Positions 45,947 through 55,967 of a stretch of 64,000 nucleotides of DNA are shown here, one piece after another (positions within the stretch are counted from its first letter, which is position 1; the number at the start of each line of letters is the position of its first letter). Below the pieces are notes generated by a model that saw only the letters and a list, made by a program, of their open reading frames with translations, had not been told where the DNA came from and searched no databases. The DNA lies in the NCBI RefSeq assembly GCF_013155545.1, contig NZ_JABJVV010000010.1, forward strand, positions 1-64,000, written 5' to 3'. The DNA comes from Caenimonas soli. Lineage in GTDB: Bacteria; Pseudomonadota; Gammaproteobacteria; Burkholderiales; Burkholderiaceae_C. The position numbers and the translations under genes are program-made.

Positions 45947-46584
45947 GCCGATCCAATCCGATAGACGATGGCGGCGGGCAAGGCCTCCTGCACGCGCCGG
46001 TCGTGCGTGGCGATCACCAGCGTGGCGTTGCATCGGAATGCGCAGGACTCCAGCAGCTTGAGGCCTGCCAGGGCCGCCTCGTCGTCCAGGCTCGCCGTGG
46101 GCTCATCCGCCAGGATGACCTGGGGCTCCATCAGGATGCTGCGCGCCAGCGCCACCCGTTGCGCCTGGCCACCGGACAGCTGCGAAGGCCTGCGCTCAGC
46201 CAGCTCCGCGACGCCCAGTTGTTCCAGTGCATGGTGCACGGCGCCTTGCTTTTCCGGCAGGCCCGCCGCGTAGAAAGCTAGAGCCAGGTTCCGCTCGACC
46301 GACAGCGCGTCGCTCAGGTGCAGCTTTTGCGGCAGGAAGCCCAGATGCCGCGCCCGCCAGCCGTCGCGGGCGGCTCGGGAAAGCGCAGACAGCGACTGGC
46401 CCGCGACCACGATGTCTCCGGCGCCGGCCGTCAGCAGGCCCGCCGCCAGCGCCAGCCAGGTCGATTTGCCGGCGCCGGAGTTGCCGCGCAGCAGCAAGGT
46501 GGCGCCCTGCGGCACATCGAGATCGGGAAACGCCAGGGACGGGCCGCGCGGGTAGTCGTAGCGCAGCGCGCTGGATTGAATCAT
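45943..46584 (-). CDS. ABC transporter ATPase, LolD/MacB type
   Basis: ATPase of 213 residues, start at 46584 (MIQSSALRYDYPRG), sharing a base with the msrA stop. Walker A RGNSGAGKST, signature LSGGQAQRVALARS, Walker B VILADEPTASLDDE and switch His in IATHDRRV are intact. It pairs with the FtsX-type permease. Confidence 0.92.
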   Translation of the reverse strand: MIQSSALRYDYPRGPSLAFPDLDVPQGATLLLRGNSGAGKSTWLALAAGLLTAGAGDIVVAGQSLSALSRAARDGWRARHLGFLPQKLHLSDALSVERNLALAFYAAGLPEKQGAVHHALEQLGVAELAERRPSQLSGGQAQRVALARSILMEPQVILADEPTASLDDEAALAGLKLLESCAFRCNATLVIATHDRRVQEALPAAIVYRIGSA

Positions 46585-47123
46585 CAGTCTTTGACGAGGT
46601 CCGCGAAGGTCTTGCGGAACTTGGCGACCTTGGGGCCGGCGACGGCCACGCAATAGCCCTGGTGGGGGTTCTTCTCGAAGAAGTCCTGGTGGTATTCCTC
46701 GGCCGGCCAATAGTTGGCCAGGGGCAGCACCTCGGTGACGATGGGTTTGCCGAACAGCTTGTCCTGGCTCATCTGGCGGATCATTCCATCCGCCTCTTCT
46801 TTCTGCTCGGGCGTGGTGTAGTAGATGCCGCTGCGGTATTGGGTGCCGCTGTCGTTGCCCTGCCGGTTCAAGGTGGTGGGGTCGTGGACGACGAAGAAGA
46901 TCTCCAGGATCTGGCGCACGCTGATCTGCGAAGGGTCGTAGGTGAGCTTGACCACCTCGTTGTGGCCGGTCGTGCCGGTGCAGACCTGCTCGTAGCTGGG
47001 GCGCTGCACGTGGCCGTTGCTGTAGCCGGATTCGACGTCGGTGACGCCCCGGACCTTGACGTACACGGCCTCGGTGCACCAGAAGCAGCCGCCGCCCAGG
47101 ACAATGGTTTGCAAGTCGCTCAT
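46584..47123 (-). CDS. msrA: Peptide methionine sulfoxide reductase A
   Basis: Enzyme of 179 residues from 47123, with AAGGGA 8 bases upstream. The catalytic motif GGGCFWCTEAVY and the GYSNGHVQRPSYEQVCTGTTGH segment are complete, and a distal Cys (HQGYCVAVAGP) can resolve the disulfide. First gene of the metal-acquisition-like operon and coupled to its ATPase, which suggests joint expression of oxidant repair and metal uptake. Confidence 0.95.
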   Translation of the reverse strand: MSDLQTIVLGGGCFWCTEAVYVKVRGVTDVESGYSNGHVQRPSYEQVCTGTTGHNEVVKLTYDPSQISVRQILEIFFVVHDPTTLNRQGNDSGTQYRSGIYYTTPEQKEEADGMIRQMSQDKLFGKPIVTEVLPLANYWPAEEYHQDFFEKNPHQGYCVAVAGPKVAKFRKTFADLVKD

Positions 47124-47206
47124 AAATGGATTCCCTTCGCCAGACCCGAACTGTAGCCCCATCGCGTCCCATGCTGGTTGACGGCCCGCCCGCCAAAAGC
47201 TACATT

Positions 47207-47220
47207 ACTAACCAGTCAGT
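47207..47220. promoter_or_regulatory. Predicted TetR operator
   Basis: ACTAACC and AGTCAGT form an imperfect inverted repeat (5 of 7 pairs) 14 bases before the TetR start. The ACTAACCAGTCAGT type is typical of TetR repressors that control RND pumps. Confidence 0.55.
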
Positions 47221-47233
47221 CATTAATTTTTCC

Positions 47234-47905
47234 ATGTCTCTTTCCAAGCTCATAGGCGCCAAAAGCGACGAGGTGCAGGCCAAGCGCGAGCGCCGCAAGG
47301 AGGCTCGCCCCGGCGAGCTGCTCGATGCGGCCCTGGACCTGTTCGTCGAAAAGGGCTTTGCCGCCACCCGCGCCGAGGAAGTCGCGGCGCGCGCCGGCGT
47401 GTCCAAGGGGACCTTGTTCCTTTATTTCCCCAGCAAGGAAGAGCTCTTCAAGGCGGTGGTGCGCGAGAATATCTCGGGGCGATTCAAGGAATGGAACGAG
47501 GAGTTCCAGGCTTTCGAGGGCACGACGGCCGACATGGTCCGCTACTGCATGAAGGTCTGGTGGGAACGGGTCGGCGCGACCAAGGCGTCGGGCATCACCA
47601 AGCTCATCATCAGCGAGGCCCGCAACTTCCCCGACCTTGCCGCCTTCTACCAGCGGGAGGTGATCAAGCCGGCGCAGGACCTGATTCGCCGCATCCTGCA
47701 GCGCGGCGTGGACCGGGGCGAGTTCGAGGTGCGGGACATGGAATACGCCACCTTCAGCATCACAGCGCCGATGATCTTCCTGATCATGATGAAGCACTCG
47801 CTGGGCGCCTGCATGCCGCAAGATCATCCGCTGGACCCGGAACGCTACATCGCGTCCCAGGTCGAGACGTTGCTGCAGGGCTTTTGCGTGCGAGGCAAGA
47901 AATGA
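47234..47905 (+). CDS. TetR-family regulator of the RND pump
   Basis: Regulator of 223 residues from 47234. The helix-turn-helix lies at about residues 30-70 ([40 protein letters not shown]), after an unusually long basic N-terminus. The ligand domain is hydrophobic. It overlaps the adaptor gene by 4 bases, so it is co-expressed with the pump it presumably represses. Confidence 0.9.
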   Translation: MSLSKLIGAKSDEVQAKRERRKEARPGELLDAALDLFVEKGFAATRAEEVAARAGVSKGTLFLYFPSKEELFKAVVRENISGRFKEWNEEFQAFEGTTADMVRYCMKVWWERVGATKASGITKLIISEARNFPDLAAFYQREVIKPAQDLIRRILQRGVDRGEFEVRDMEYATFSITAPMIFLIMMKHSLGACMPQDHPLDPERYIASQVETLLQGFCVRGKK

Positions 47906-49038
47906 CCCGGCGACATTACACATGGCTGGCCCTGGGCCTGGTGGTGGCGCTGATCGCTTTCAGCGTGGTGCGCGCCCTCTCGGCCCGCAAGGCGCAGCAG
48001 GAGGCGGTGTCGCAGGCCAGCGTAGCCAAGGTGCAAGCCTTGGTGGAACTCGCCGCCAGCGACGTGGTGAAGGCCGAAACGCGCGAGCTGGCGCAGGGCC
48101 TGCCGATCTCGGGCTCGCTCAAAGCCATCAACTCGGCCGTCGTCAAGGCGCGGGCCGCCGGCGAACTGCAAGGGCTCACGGTCCGCGAAGGCGATGTCGT
48201 GAAGGCCGGCCAGATCGTCGCTCGCATCGACGCCACGGAATACAGCGCCCGCGTCAAGCAGGCACAGCAGCAGGCCGATTCGGCCAAGGCGCAAATCGAC
48301 ATCGCCCAGCGCCAGTGGGACAACAACAAGGCGCTGGTGGACCAGGGCTTCATCTCCAAGACCGCGCTGGACACGTCGCTCAACAACTTCAACGCCGCGC
48401 GGGCCAACCACCAGGCCGCGCTGGCGGCCGTCGAGATGGCGCGCAAGACGCTGGACGACACCGTGCTGCGCGCGCCGATCTCGGGCGTGGTGGCACAGCG
48501 CCTGGCCCAGCCGGGCGAGCGCGTCGGTGTGGACGCCCGCGTGATCGAGATCGTGGATCTGAGTCGACTGGAGCTCGAAGCCACGCTCAGCGCCGTCGAC
48601 TCGATGAACGTGCGCGTGGGCCAGGAAGCCGTGCTGCAGATCGAAGGCAGCGCCAAGCCCGTGCTCGCCAAGGTGGTCCGCATCAACCCCAGCGCGCAGG
48701 CTGGAAGCCGCAGCGTGCTGGCCTACCTGGACATCGTGGACGCAACCGGCCTGCGCCAGGGCCTGTACGCGCAAGGCACGCTGGGCGTCGGACAGGCCTC
48801 GGGCCTGGCCGTTCCGCTTTCAGCGGTGCGCACCGACAAACCCGCTCCCTACGTGCAGGTGGTCGAGAACAACCAGGTCGCGCACAAGACCGTCGAGCCC
48901 GGCGCGCGCGGGGATACCGGCAAGGAAGTGATGGTCACTGTGAAGGGGCTGAGTCCCGGCGCCGTGGTGATCAGGGGCAATGTCGGCTCGCTGCGCGAAG
49001 GCACGCCGGTCAAGTTCACCAAGGCTCCCGCCCCGTAA
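47902..49038 (+). CDS. RND efflux periplasmic adaptor (HlyD/AcrA type)
   Basis: Membrane-fusion protein of 378 residues. One N-terminal helix (about residues 7-25) anchors it. A lipoyl-like half ([31 protein letters not shown]), an alpha hairpin (about 120-185) and beta barrel domains follow. It bridges the RND pump and an outer-membrane channel, probably the TolC protein at 53332. Confidence 0.92.
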   Translation: MTRRHYTWLALGLVVALIAFSVVRALSARKAQQEAVSQASVAKVQALVELAASDVVKAETRELAQGLPISGSLKAINSAVVKARAAGELQGLTVREGDVVKAGQIVARIDATEYSARVKQAQQQADSAKAQIDIAQRQWDNNKALVDQGFISKTALDTSLNNFNAARANHQAALAAVEMARKTLDDTVLRAPISGVVAQRLAQPGERVGVDARVIEIVDLSRLELEATLSAVDSMNVRVGQEAVLQIEGSAKPVLAKVVRINPSAQAGSRSVLAYLDIVDATGLRQGLYAQGTLGVGQASGLAVPLSAVRTDKPAPYVQVVENNQVAHKTVEPGARGDTGKEVMVTVKGLSPGAVVIRGNVGSLREGTPVKFTKAPAP

Positions 49039-49042
49039 CGCC

Positions 49043-52000
49043 ATGTGGTTCACCCGCGTCAGCCTGAAGAACCCGGTCTTCGCGACCATGGTCATGCTCG
49101 CGATCGTGGTGCTGGGCCTGTTCTCCTATCAGCGCCTGAAGGTGGACCAGTTTCCCAACATCGACTTCCCGGTCGTGGTGGTGATGGCGGAGTATCCCGG
49201 CGCTTCGCCCGAGATCGTCGAGAGCGAAGTCACCAAGAAACTGGAAGAAGGCGTCAACTCCATCGCCGGCATCAACGCCCTCACCTCGCGCAGTTACGAG
49301 GGCCAGGCGGTGGTCGTGATCGAATTCCAGCTGCACATCGACGGCCGCAAGGCGGCGGAGGACGTGCGCGAGAAAGTGGCCGCGATCCGGCCCAGCTTCC
49401 GTACCGAGGTGAAAGAGCCGCGGGTGCTGCGCTTCGACCCGTCGAGCCGGGCGATCTGGTCGCTGGCCGTGCTGCCGGACGCCGCGAAGACAAAGGGAAT
49501 GTCGTCCGTCGAGCTGACCAACTGGGCCGACCAGGTACTCAAGAAGCGGCTGGAGAACGTGCGCGGCGTCGGCTCGGTCACGTTGGTGGGCGGCACCAAG
49601 CGCGAGATCAATATCTACCTCGACCCGGCCGCACTGGAAGCCCAGGGCATCACACCCGACCAGGTGGTGGCCGCCGTGCGCAACGAGAACCAGGACCTGC
49701 CGATCGGCGCGATCCGCTCGCTGGCGCAGGAACGGGTGGTGCAGATCGACGCGCGCATGCAGCGCCCCGAGGATTTCGGCAGGATCATCGTCGCCCGCAA
49801 GAACGGGGTCGCGGTACGCGTGGATCAGGTGGCCCGGGTTGCCGACGGCGCCCAGGAAATCGACAGCCTGGCGCTGTACAACGGCGAACGCACGCTGCTG
49901 CTCACGGTGCAGAAGGCCCAGGACGAGAACACCATCCAGGTGGTGGACGGCCTGAACAAGACCGTCGACGAGATCAAGGCCCAGTTGCCGCCCGGCGTGC
50001 GCCTGGAGCCTATTGCGGATGGCTCGCGGCCGATCCGCGTGTCGGTGGAGAACGTGCGGCGCACCCTGATCGAGGGCGCCCTCCTCACGGTGCTCATCGT
50101 TTTCCTGTTCCTCAATTCCTGGCGCTCCACCGTCATCACCGGGCTGACGCTGCCCATCTCGATCATCGGCACGTTCCTGTTCATGAACCTGTTCGGGTTC
50201 ACGATCAACATGATCACGCTGATGGCGCTGTCGCTGTGCGTGGGCCTCCTGATCGACGACGCCATCGTGGTGCGCGAGAACATCGTGCGGCACGTGCAGA
50301 TGGGCAAGACCCCGTACCAGGCCTCGCTGGACGGCACGCAGGAGATCGGCCTCGCCGTCCTTGCGACTACGTTCTCCATCGTCGCCGTGTTCCTGCCGAT
50401 CGGCTTCATGGGCGGCATCATCGGCAAGTTCTTCCACGAGTTCGGCGTGACCATCGTGGCGGCCGTGCTGATCTCGATGTTCGTGAGCTTCACACTCGAC
50501 CCCATGCTGTCGTCCGTCTGGCACGACCCGGAGATCGAGGCCCACGGCAAGCCCAAGGCCCATCCCAGCTTCTACGACCGCACCATCGGCCGGGTGACCG
50601 GCTGGTTCGACCGCGGCACCGAGGCCTTGGGCGATACCTATCAGGGCATCCTGCGCTGGTCGCTGGGGCACAAGCTGGCGACGGTCGGGCTGGCCATCGG
50701 CATCTTCATCACCAGCGTCGTGATGGTCCCTCTGCTGGGCACGGAGTTCGTGCCCAAGGCCGACTTCTCCGAAACCTCGCTCAACTTCTACACACCTGTC
50801 GGCTCCTCGCTGGAGGCAACGGAAGCCAAGGCGCGCCAGGTCGAAGCCATCGTGCGCGAATTCCCTGAGGTCAAGTACACGCTGTCGACGATCAACACCG
50901 GAAACGCGCAGGGGAAGATTTACGCCTCGGTGTTCGTACGCATGGTGGACCGCAAGGAGCGGTCGCGCAGCGTAGACCAGATGGCCGGCGTGCTGCGCGA
51001 GCGCCTCAAGCAGGTGCCGGGCATCACCGTCACGCACGTGGGCCTGCTCGACGCCGTCGGCGGTAACAAGCAGGTGGAGTTTTCGTTGCAAGGCCCCGAT
51101 CTCAAGGAGCTCGAGCGCCTGGCCAAGCTGGTGACGGAGAAGGTCAGGCCGGTCCCTGGCCTGGTGGACCTGGACTCCAGCGTCAAGCCCGACAAGCCGG
51201 TGATCGACATCGAGGTGCGGCGCGACGCCGCCTCCGACCTGGGCCTGTCGGTGTCCCAGATCGCCGCGTCGCTGCGCACCCTGGTGGCCGGCCAGACCGT
51301 GGGCAACTGGCGCGCGCCCGACGACCAGACCTATGACGTGAACGTCCGGCTGTCGCCCGACGCGCGCAACGCGCCACAGGACCTCGAAAGGCTGCCTTTC
51401 GCCACCGGCACCAACGCCGACGGCAGTACGCGTATCGTGCGGCTGAACCAGGTGGCGCAGGTCACGGAAGGCACGGGCCCCAACCAGATCAACCGGCGCG
51501 ACCTGACGCGCGAGGTCGCGATCAACGGCAACGTCTTCAACCGCTCGGCCGGCGAAGTGTCGAACGACATCCGCGCCCAGCTCGACACCATCAGCTTCCC
51601 GCCCGGCTACCGCTACCAGTTCAGCGGCTCGACCAAGAACATGGCCGAGTCCTTCGGGTACGCAGTGTCCGCGCTGGTCATGGCCGTGATCTTCATCTAC
51701 ATGATCCTGGCCAGCCAGTTCAAGAGCTTTTTCCAGCCGCTGGCCTTGATGACGGCCCTGCCCCTGACCCTGATCGGCGTGGTGCTGGCGCTGCTCATGT
51801 TCCGCTCGACCCTGTCGATGTTTTCCGTCATCGGCATCGTCATGCTGATGGGACTGGTCACCAAGAACGCCATCCTGCTGGTGGATTTCGCGATCCGCAT
51901 GCGCGAGCAGGGCATGAACCGGACCGAGGCCCTGTTGCACGCGGCCAAGGTCCGCCTGCGGCCCATCCTGATGACGACGCTGGCGATGATCTTCGGCATG

Positions 52001-52228
52001 GTGCCTCTGGCCTTCGCCCTGACCGAGGGCTCCGAGCAGCGCGCACCCATGGGCCAGGCCGTGATCGGCGGCGTCATCACCTCCTCGCTGCTGACATTGG
52101 TGGTCGTGCCGGTGGTCTACTGTTATCTGGATGATCTGGCGAACTGGCTGCGCGGGCGGCGCCGCACTTCTGGCGGAGGCGGCAACGCCGAAGCCGTCCC
52201 CGCCTCTAAAATCGACGGTTTGCCTTGA
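49043..52228 (+). CDS. RND efflux pump, inner-membrane transporter
   Basis: AcrB-type pump of 1061 residues, start at 49043 four bases after the adaptor stop. The N-terminus MWFTRVSLKNPVFATMVMLA is the first helix. TM4 carries the proton-relay aspartate pair in GLLIDDAIVVREN, and TM10-11 include LMGLVTKNAILLVDFA. It is closest to the HAE1/MdtBC-like drug exporters rather than the heavy-metal class. The substrate is unknown. Confidence 0.95.
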   Translation: MWFTRVSLKNPVFATMVMLAIVVLGLFSYQRLKVDQFPNIDFPVVVVMAEYPGASPEIVESEVTKKLEEGVNSIAGINALTSRSYEGQAVVVIEFQLHIDGRKAAEDVREKVAAIRPSFRTEVKEPRVLRFDPSSRAIWSLAVLPDAAKTKGMSSVELTNWADQVLKKRLENVRGVGSVTLVGGTKREINIYLDPAALEAQGITPDQVVAAVRNENQDLPIGAIRSLAQERVVQIDARMQRPEDFGRIIVARKNGVAVRVDQVARVADGAQEIDSLALYNGERTLLLTVQKAQDENTIQVVDGLNKTVDEIKAQLPPGVRLEPIADGSRPIRVSVENVRRTLIEGALLTVLIVFLFLNSWRSTVITGLTLPISIIGTFLFMNLFGFTINMITLMALSLCVGLLIDDAIVVRENIVRHVQMGKTPYQASLDGTQEIGLAVLATTFSIVAVFLPIGFMGGIIGKFFHEFGVTIVAAVLISMFVSFTLDPMLSSVWHDPEIEAHGKPKAHPSFYDRTIGRVTGWFDRGTEALGDTYQGILRWSLGHKLATVGLAIGIFITSVVMVPLLGTEFVPKADFSETSLNFYTPVGSSLEATEAKARQVEAIVREFPEVKYTLSTINTGNAQGKIYASVFVRMVDRKERSRSVDQMAGVLRERLKQVPGITVTHVGLLDAVGGNKQVEFSLQGPDLKELERLAKLVTEKVRPVPGLVDLDSSVKPDKPVIDIEVRRDAASDLGLSVSQIAASLRTLVAGQTVGNWRAPDDQTYDVNVRLSPDARNAPQDLERLPFATGTNADGSTRIVRLNQVAQVTEGTGPNQINRRDLTREVAINGNVFNRSAGEVSNDIRAQLDTISFPPGYRYQFSGSTKNMAESFGYAVSALVMAVIFIYMILASQFKSFFQPLALMTALPLTLIGVVLALLMFRSTLSMFSVIGIVMLMGLVTKNAILLVDFAIRMREQGMNRTEALLHAAKVRLRPILMTTLAMIFGMVPLAFALTEGSEQRAPMGQAVIGGVITSSLLTLVVVPVVYCYLDDLANWLRGRRRTSGGGGNAEAVPASKIDGLP

Positions 52229-52251
52229 TCCCGCCCCCGAAAGAACCCGCC

Positions 52252-52941
52252 ATGACGACCCACATCGATTTCGAACAAGCCCGTTTCAACATGATCGAGC
52301 AGCAGATCCGTCCCTGGGACGTGCTCGACCTGGAGGTGCTGGAACTGCTGTCGCTGGTGCGGCGCGAAGACTTCGTGCCCTTGGCGCACAAGGCGCTGGC
52401 CTTCGTGGACATGCAGATCCCCCTGCTCGGATCGGGTGAGGAAGCCATGCAGCAGGGCCATTGCATGCTCGAGCCGAAGGTCGAGGCCCGCATGCTGCAG
52501 GACCTGCACGTCCGGCCGCACGAAAAGGTTCTGGAGGTGGGCGCCGGATCCGGCTACATGGCCGCGCTGCTCGCCCGCCGCAGCCAGCGCGTGGTCAGCC
52601 TGGAACTGCATCCCGAGCTGGTGCAAATGGCCCGCACCAACCTGCAGCGCGCGGGCATCAGCAACGCCGAAGTGCGCCAGGCCGACGGCTCCCACGGCCT
52701 GCCGGCCGAAGCGCCGTTCGACGTCATCGTGCTGAGCGGCTCGGTGGCCGAAGTTCCGCCGGCGCTGTTGGCACAGCTCAAGATCGGCGGCCGCCTCGCA
52801 GCCATTGTCGGCTTCGAACCGGTCATGCGCGCCACCTTCACCACGCGCACCGGCGAGACCACCTTCACCACGGCGCAGCCCTGGGACACCCTGACACCGC
52901 GCCTGGCCCATTTTCCCGAGCCCTCGCGCTTCCAGTTCTAG
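52252..52941 (+). CDS. pcm: Protein-L-isoaspartate O-methyltransferase
   Basis: Methyltransferase of 229 residues. The SAM loop is LEVGAGSGYMAALLA and the family signature at about residues 20-60 (MIEQQIRPWDVLD) is recognisable. The Burkholderiales type lacks part of the classical Pcm motifs, so activity on isoaspartate is assumed from homology. It sits between the RND genes and the rhodanese gene, and the three are tightly spaced. Confidence 0.82.
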   Translation: MTTHIDFEQARFNMIEQQIRPWDVLDLEVLELLSLVRREDFVPLAHKALAFVDMQIPLLGSGEEAMQQGHCMLEPKVEARMLQDLHVRPHEKVLEVGAGSGYMAALLARRSQRVVSLELHPELVQMARTNLQRAGISNAEVRQADGSHGLPAEAPFDVIVLSGSVAEVPPALLAQLKIGGRLAAIVGFEPVMRATFTTRTGETTFTTAQPWDTLTPRLAHFPEPSRFQF

Positions 52942-52949
52942 GCCCAACC

Positions 52950-53297
52950 ATGATCGATCAAGTTCGCCCGGCCGACCTCGCCGCCTGGATCCAGTCGCAA
53001 CCGGCCGGCGGCGCTGCCACGGTCGTGCTCGACGTGCGCGAGCCGGCCGAATTGCAGGCCGCCAGCATCAAAGCCGATGAGCGTTTCGAACTGCTCACCA
53101 TCCCCATGAACGAGATTCCGGCCCGGCTGGCCGAGCTCGACCCCGAGCGGCCGATCGCCTGCTTGTGCCACCACGGCGGGCGCAGCCAGCGGGTCGCCAT
53201 GTTCCTGGCCGGCAATGGCTTCGCCCGCGTCGCCAATATCGCCGGGGGCATCGACGCCTGGGCCCGTGAAGTCGACCCCAGCGTGCCGCGCTACTGA
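52950..53297 (+). CDS. Rhodanese-domain protein
   Basis: Single rhodanese domain of 115 residues. Catalytic Cys in CLCHHGGRSQRVA (loop C-H-H-G-G-R) and VVLDVREPAELQ at the front; ANIAGGIDAWAREVDPSVPRY is the usual end. It would transfer sulfane sulfur or sense redox state in the cytoplasm. Eight bases after pcm, 34 before the TolC gene. Confidence 0.92.
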   Translation: MIDQVRPADLAAWIQSQPAGGAATVVLDVREPAELQAASIKADERFELLTIPMNEIPARLAELDPERPIACLCHHGGRSQRVAMFLAGNGFARVANIAGGIDAWAREVDPSVPRY

Positions 53298-53331
53298 ATC
53301 AAGACCAACGAAGACTCTCTAAGGATGGACC

Positions 53332-54669
53332 ATGAAATTGTTGCGGCGATACTTTAGATTGGTGCCCCTGTCGGCGGCACTGGGCCTCGTGTTTGCCGCA
53401 CCGGTGCGAGCGGAAAACCTGCTCGAGCTGTATGAGTCTGCGCGCGCCTACGACGCCACCTGGCAATCCGCCAAGGCCCAGTACGACGCCAACCTGTTTC
53501 GCGCCGAGCAGGCCAAGGCCGGTATCCTGCCTTCCGCCAACCTCGGGGCCGGTGTCACCCGTTCCAATTTCGAGAGCATCCGCCCGCCTGCGGCGGATAG
53601 GAACTTCACGTCGCAGACCGCCACCGTCAGCGCCTCCCAGCCGCTGTATCGCCCCGCCAACTTCGCCACCTGGGAACAAGGCAAGCGCCAGGTCGACCTG
53701 GCCCAGGCACAACTGACTGCCGCCAGCCAGGACCTGATCATCCGCGTGAGCCAGGCCTACTTCGATGTGCTGGCCGCGCAGGACACGCTGGCCTTCGTGC
53801 AGGCCCAGAAGACCGCAGTGGGCGAGCAACTCGCCTCGGCCAAGCGCAACTTCGAGGTGGGCACCTCGACCATCACCGACACACGCGAGGCTCAGGCCCG
53901 CCACGACCTGGTGGTCGCGCAGGAAATCGCGGCCGAGAACGACTTGCGCGTCAAGAAGCTCGCCCTGGATGCGCTGGTCGGCAAGCCCGACGTGAAGCCC
54001 AATCCCTTGATCGTGCCGGTGAACGTCCCGGGCCCGCAGCCCGCCGACGTCAACGTCTGGGTCCAGCAAGGCGAGGAAAACAGCCCCTCCGTGCAGCAGG
54101 CCAAGACCGCGGTGGAAATCGCCCAGCTCGAAACCGAGAAGGCCAAGGCCGGCCACAAGCCCACCCTGGACCTGACGGCCAGCTACAACCTCACGCGCAA
54201 TCCCAACGGTAGCCCCACGATACCTGTGCCTACGCGCAACAACACCGGCAGCATCGGCGTGTCGTTCAACCTGCCGCTGTTCGCCGGCTTCGCCACGCAG
54301 AACCGCATTCGCGAAACGCTGTCCCTGGAAGAAAAGGCTCAGGCCGACCTGGAAGGAACGCGCCGCGCCGTCGCACAGGCCACCCGCACCGCGTTCTTTG
54401 GCGTTGTCTCGGGCCAAGGCCAGGTCAAAGCGCTGGAAGCCGCCGAGGCGTCGAGCCAGAGCGCGCTGGATGCCAACCGGCTGGGCTACCAGGTGGGCGT
54501 TCGCATCAACATCGACGTGCTCAATTCGCAGAGCCAGCTGTTCCAGACCAAGCGCGACCTGGCGCAAGCCCGCTACAACGTGCTGCTGGGCCAGTTGAAA
54601 CTGCGGCAAGCCAACGGCACGTTGGTGCCGGAAGACCTGGCAAGGCTCAACGCGCTGGTGACGAAGTAA
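53332..54669 (+). CDS. TolC-family outer-membrane channel
   Basis: Protein of 445 residues. The signal peptide ends near AAPVRA (about residue 24). Two internal TolC repeats are seen: LLELYESARAYDATWQSAKAQYDANLFRAEQAKAG at the front and SFNLPLFAGFATQNRIRETLSLEEKA in the second half. It resembles E. coli TolC (type I secretion and RND partner) more than the lipoprotein OprM group. AAGGA lies upstream. Likely outlet of the adjacent RND pump. Confidence 0.92.
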   Translation: MKLLRRYFRLVPLSAALGLVFAAPVRAENLLELYESARAYDATWQSAKAQYDANLFRAEQAKAGILPSANLGAGVTRSNFESIRPPAADRNFTSQTATVSASQPLYRPANFATWEQGKRQVDLAQAQLTAASQDLIIRVSQAYFDVLAAQDTLAFVQAQKTAVGEQLASAKRNFEVGTSTITDTREAQARHDLVVAQEIAAENDLRVKKLALDALVGKPDVKPNPLIVPVNVPGPQPADVNVWVQQGEENSPSVQQAKTAVEIAQLETEKAKAGHKPTLDLTASYNLTRNPNGSPTIPVPTRNNTGSIGVSFNLPLFAGFATQNRIRETLSLEEKAQADLEGTRRAVAQATRTAFFGVVSGQGQVKALEAAEASSQSALDANRLGYQVGVRINIDVLNSQSQLFQTKRDLAQARYNVLLGQLKLRQANGTLVPEDLARLNALVTK

Positions 54670-54671
54670 CT

Positions 54672-55967
54672 CTAGCGCGCGAGCAGCGCCAGCACCGCTT
54701 CGGCGGTTTTCGTGGCGGCGCCCTGGTGCGCAGCGCAGAACGCGGTGGCTGCTTGCACGGCCGCGCCACGCCGCATCACATTGCCGGCCAGCGTGACCGC
54801 GTTGCGCACGGCTTCCTCCATGCTCATTACCCGCAGCGCCGCCCCGGCCTCCTGCGCCAGCTGCGCTGCTTCGGCGAAATTGAAGGTGTGCGGGCCCATC
54901 ACCACCGGGCAACCACAGGCGGCCGCCTCGATCAGGTTCTGTCCGCCCAGCGGGGCGAAGCTGCCGCCCAGCAAGGCGACGTCGGCCAGGCCGTAGTACA
55001 GCGCCATCTCCCCCAGCGAATCGCCGATCCACACGTCGGCGGCCTCCGGCTGCGCCGTCCACTGGCTGCGGCGCGAAACCGTCATGCCATGCTGCTGGGC
55101 GAGCGCGGCCACCTCGTCGAAGCGCTGCGGGTGCCGGGGCACGACGAGCCACTGCACATGCGGCTCGATCAGGTCGGTGGAGCGGCGCGCCCAGCCGGCC
55201 TGCGCCACTTCGCGGTTCGCCTTCAGGACCCGGAAGAAATCGGCCTCCTCGCCTTCGCGCGAGCTGGCGAACATCACCACCGGCCGTGCCGATTCCACAC
55301 GCCAATTCCGGCCCTGCTCGACCTGCCCCACATCGACCGGCGCATCGAACTTGAGGTTGCCGAAGACACCCTTGACGGTTGCACCGGCCTGGGCCAGGCG
55401 CTGGGCATCAGCCTCGGTCTGCGCCCATACCGCCGTCAGCGATGCATAGGCAGGACGCGACAGCCGCGACAGGCGCCGCGCTTTCGACAGCGACTTCTCG
55501 CTCAGCCGCGCGTTGGCCAGCACCAGCGGGAGCTCACGCGCCTTCGCCGCGGCGACCAGATTGGGCCAGACCTCGGTTTCCATCAGCACGCCCGCGCTCG
55601 GCTGGAAATGGTTGAGGAAACGCCGCACGGCCTTGGGCGTATCCCAGGGAAGCCAGGCCTGGCGGTCGCCGCCCCGCAGCAGGCGCTCGCCTTCGGCCCG
55701 GCCGGTGGCCGTGCCATGCGTGAGCAGGATGCGCAGGCCGGGCTCGAAGCCGCGCAGGCGTTCGATGAGGATCGCCGCGGCCCGGGTTTCGCCCAGCGAT
55801 ACGGCATGGATCCACAACGCCCCCGGCTGCGCCGTGTCGGCGTAGCGGCCGAAGCGCTCCTCCATGGCCAGGAGATAGCCCGGCTCCGCAACGCCCCGCC
55901 GCCTGAGCTTTCGACGCAGGAACAGCTGGGCGCCGGATGCCAGCAGCGAATAGAGCGAGCGGATCAT
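54672..55967 (-). CDS. waaA: 3-deoxy-D-manno-octulosonic acid (Kdo) transferase
   Basis: Glycosyltransferase of 431 residues, start at 55967. The N-terminal membrane anchor leads to ERFGRYADTAQPGALWIHAVSLGETRAA and LMETEVWPNL, both typical; the C-terminal domain has ALLGGSFAPLGGQNLIEAAACGCPVVMGPHTFNF. It adds Kdo to lipid A precursor. Coupled to waaC by a 4-base overlap and convergent with the TolC gene, 2 bases apart. Confidence 0.96.
   Translation of the reverse strand: MIRSLYSLLASGAQLFLRRKLRRRGVAEPGYLLAMEERFGRYADTAQPGALWIHAVSLGETRAAAILIERLRGFEPGLRILLTHGTATGRAEGERLLRGGDRQAWLPWDTPKAVRRFLNHFQPSAGVLMETEVWPNLVAAAKARELPLVLANARLSEKSLSKARRLSRLSRPAYASLTAVWAQTEADAQRLAQAGATVKGVFGNLKFDAPVDVGQVEQGRNWRVESARPVVMFASSREGEEADFFRVLKANREVAQAGWARRSTDLIEPHVQWLVVPRHPQRFDEVAALAQQHGMTVSRRSQWTAQPEAADVWIGDSLGEMALYYGLADVALLGGSFAPLGGQNLIEAAACGCPVVMGPHTFNFAEAAQLAQEAGAALRVMSMEEAVRNAVTLAGNVMRRGAAVQAATAFCAAHQGAATKTAEAVLALLAR

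Noticed and set aside
49016-51940. A 974-codon minus-strand frame over the RND pump
   Set aside because: It is a shadow of the GC-rich pump gene: repetitive His/Gln/Asp composition and no family features.
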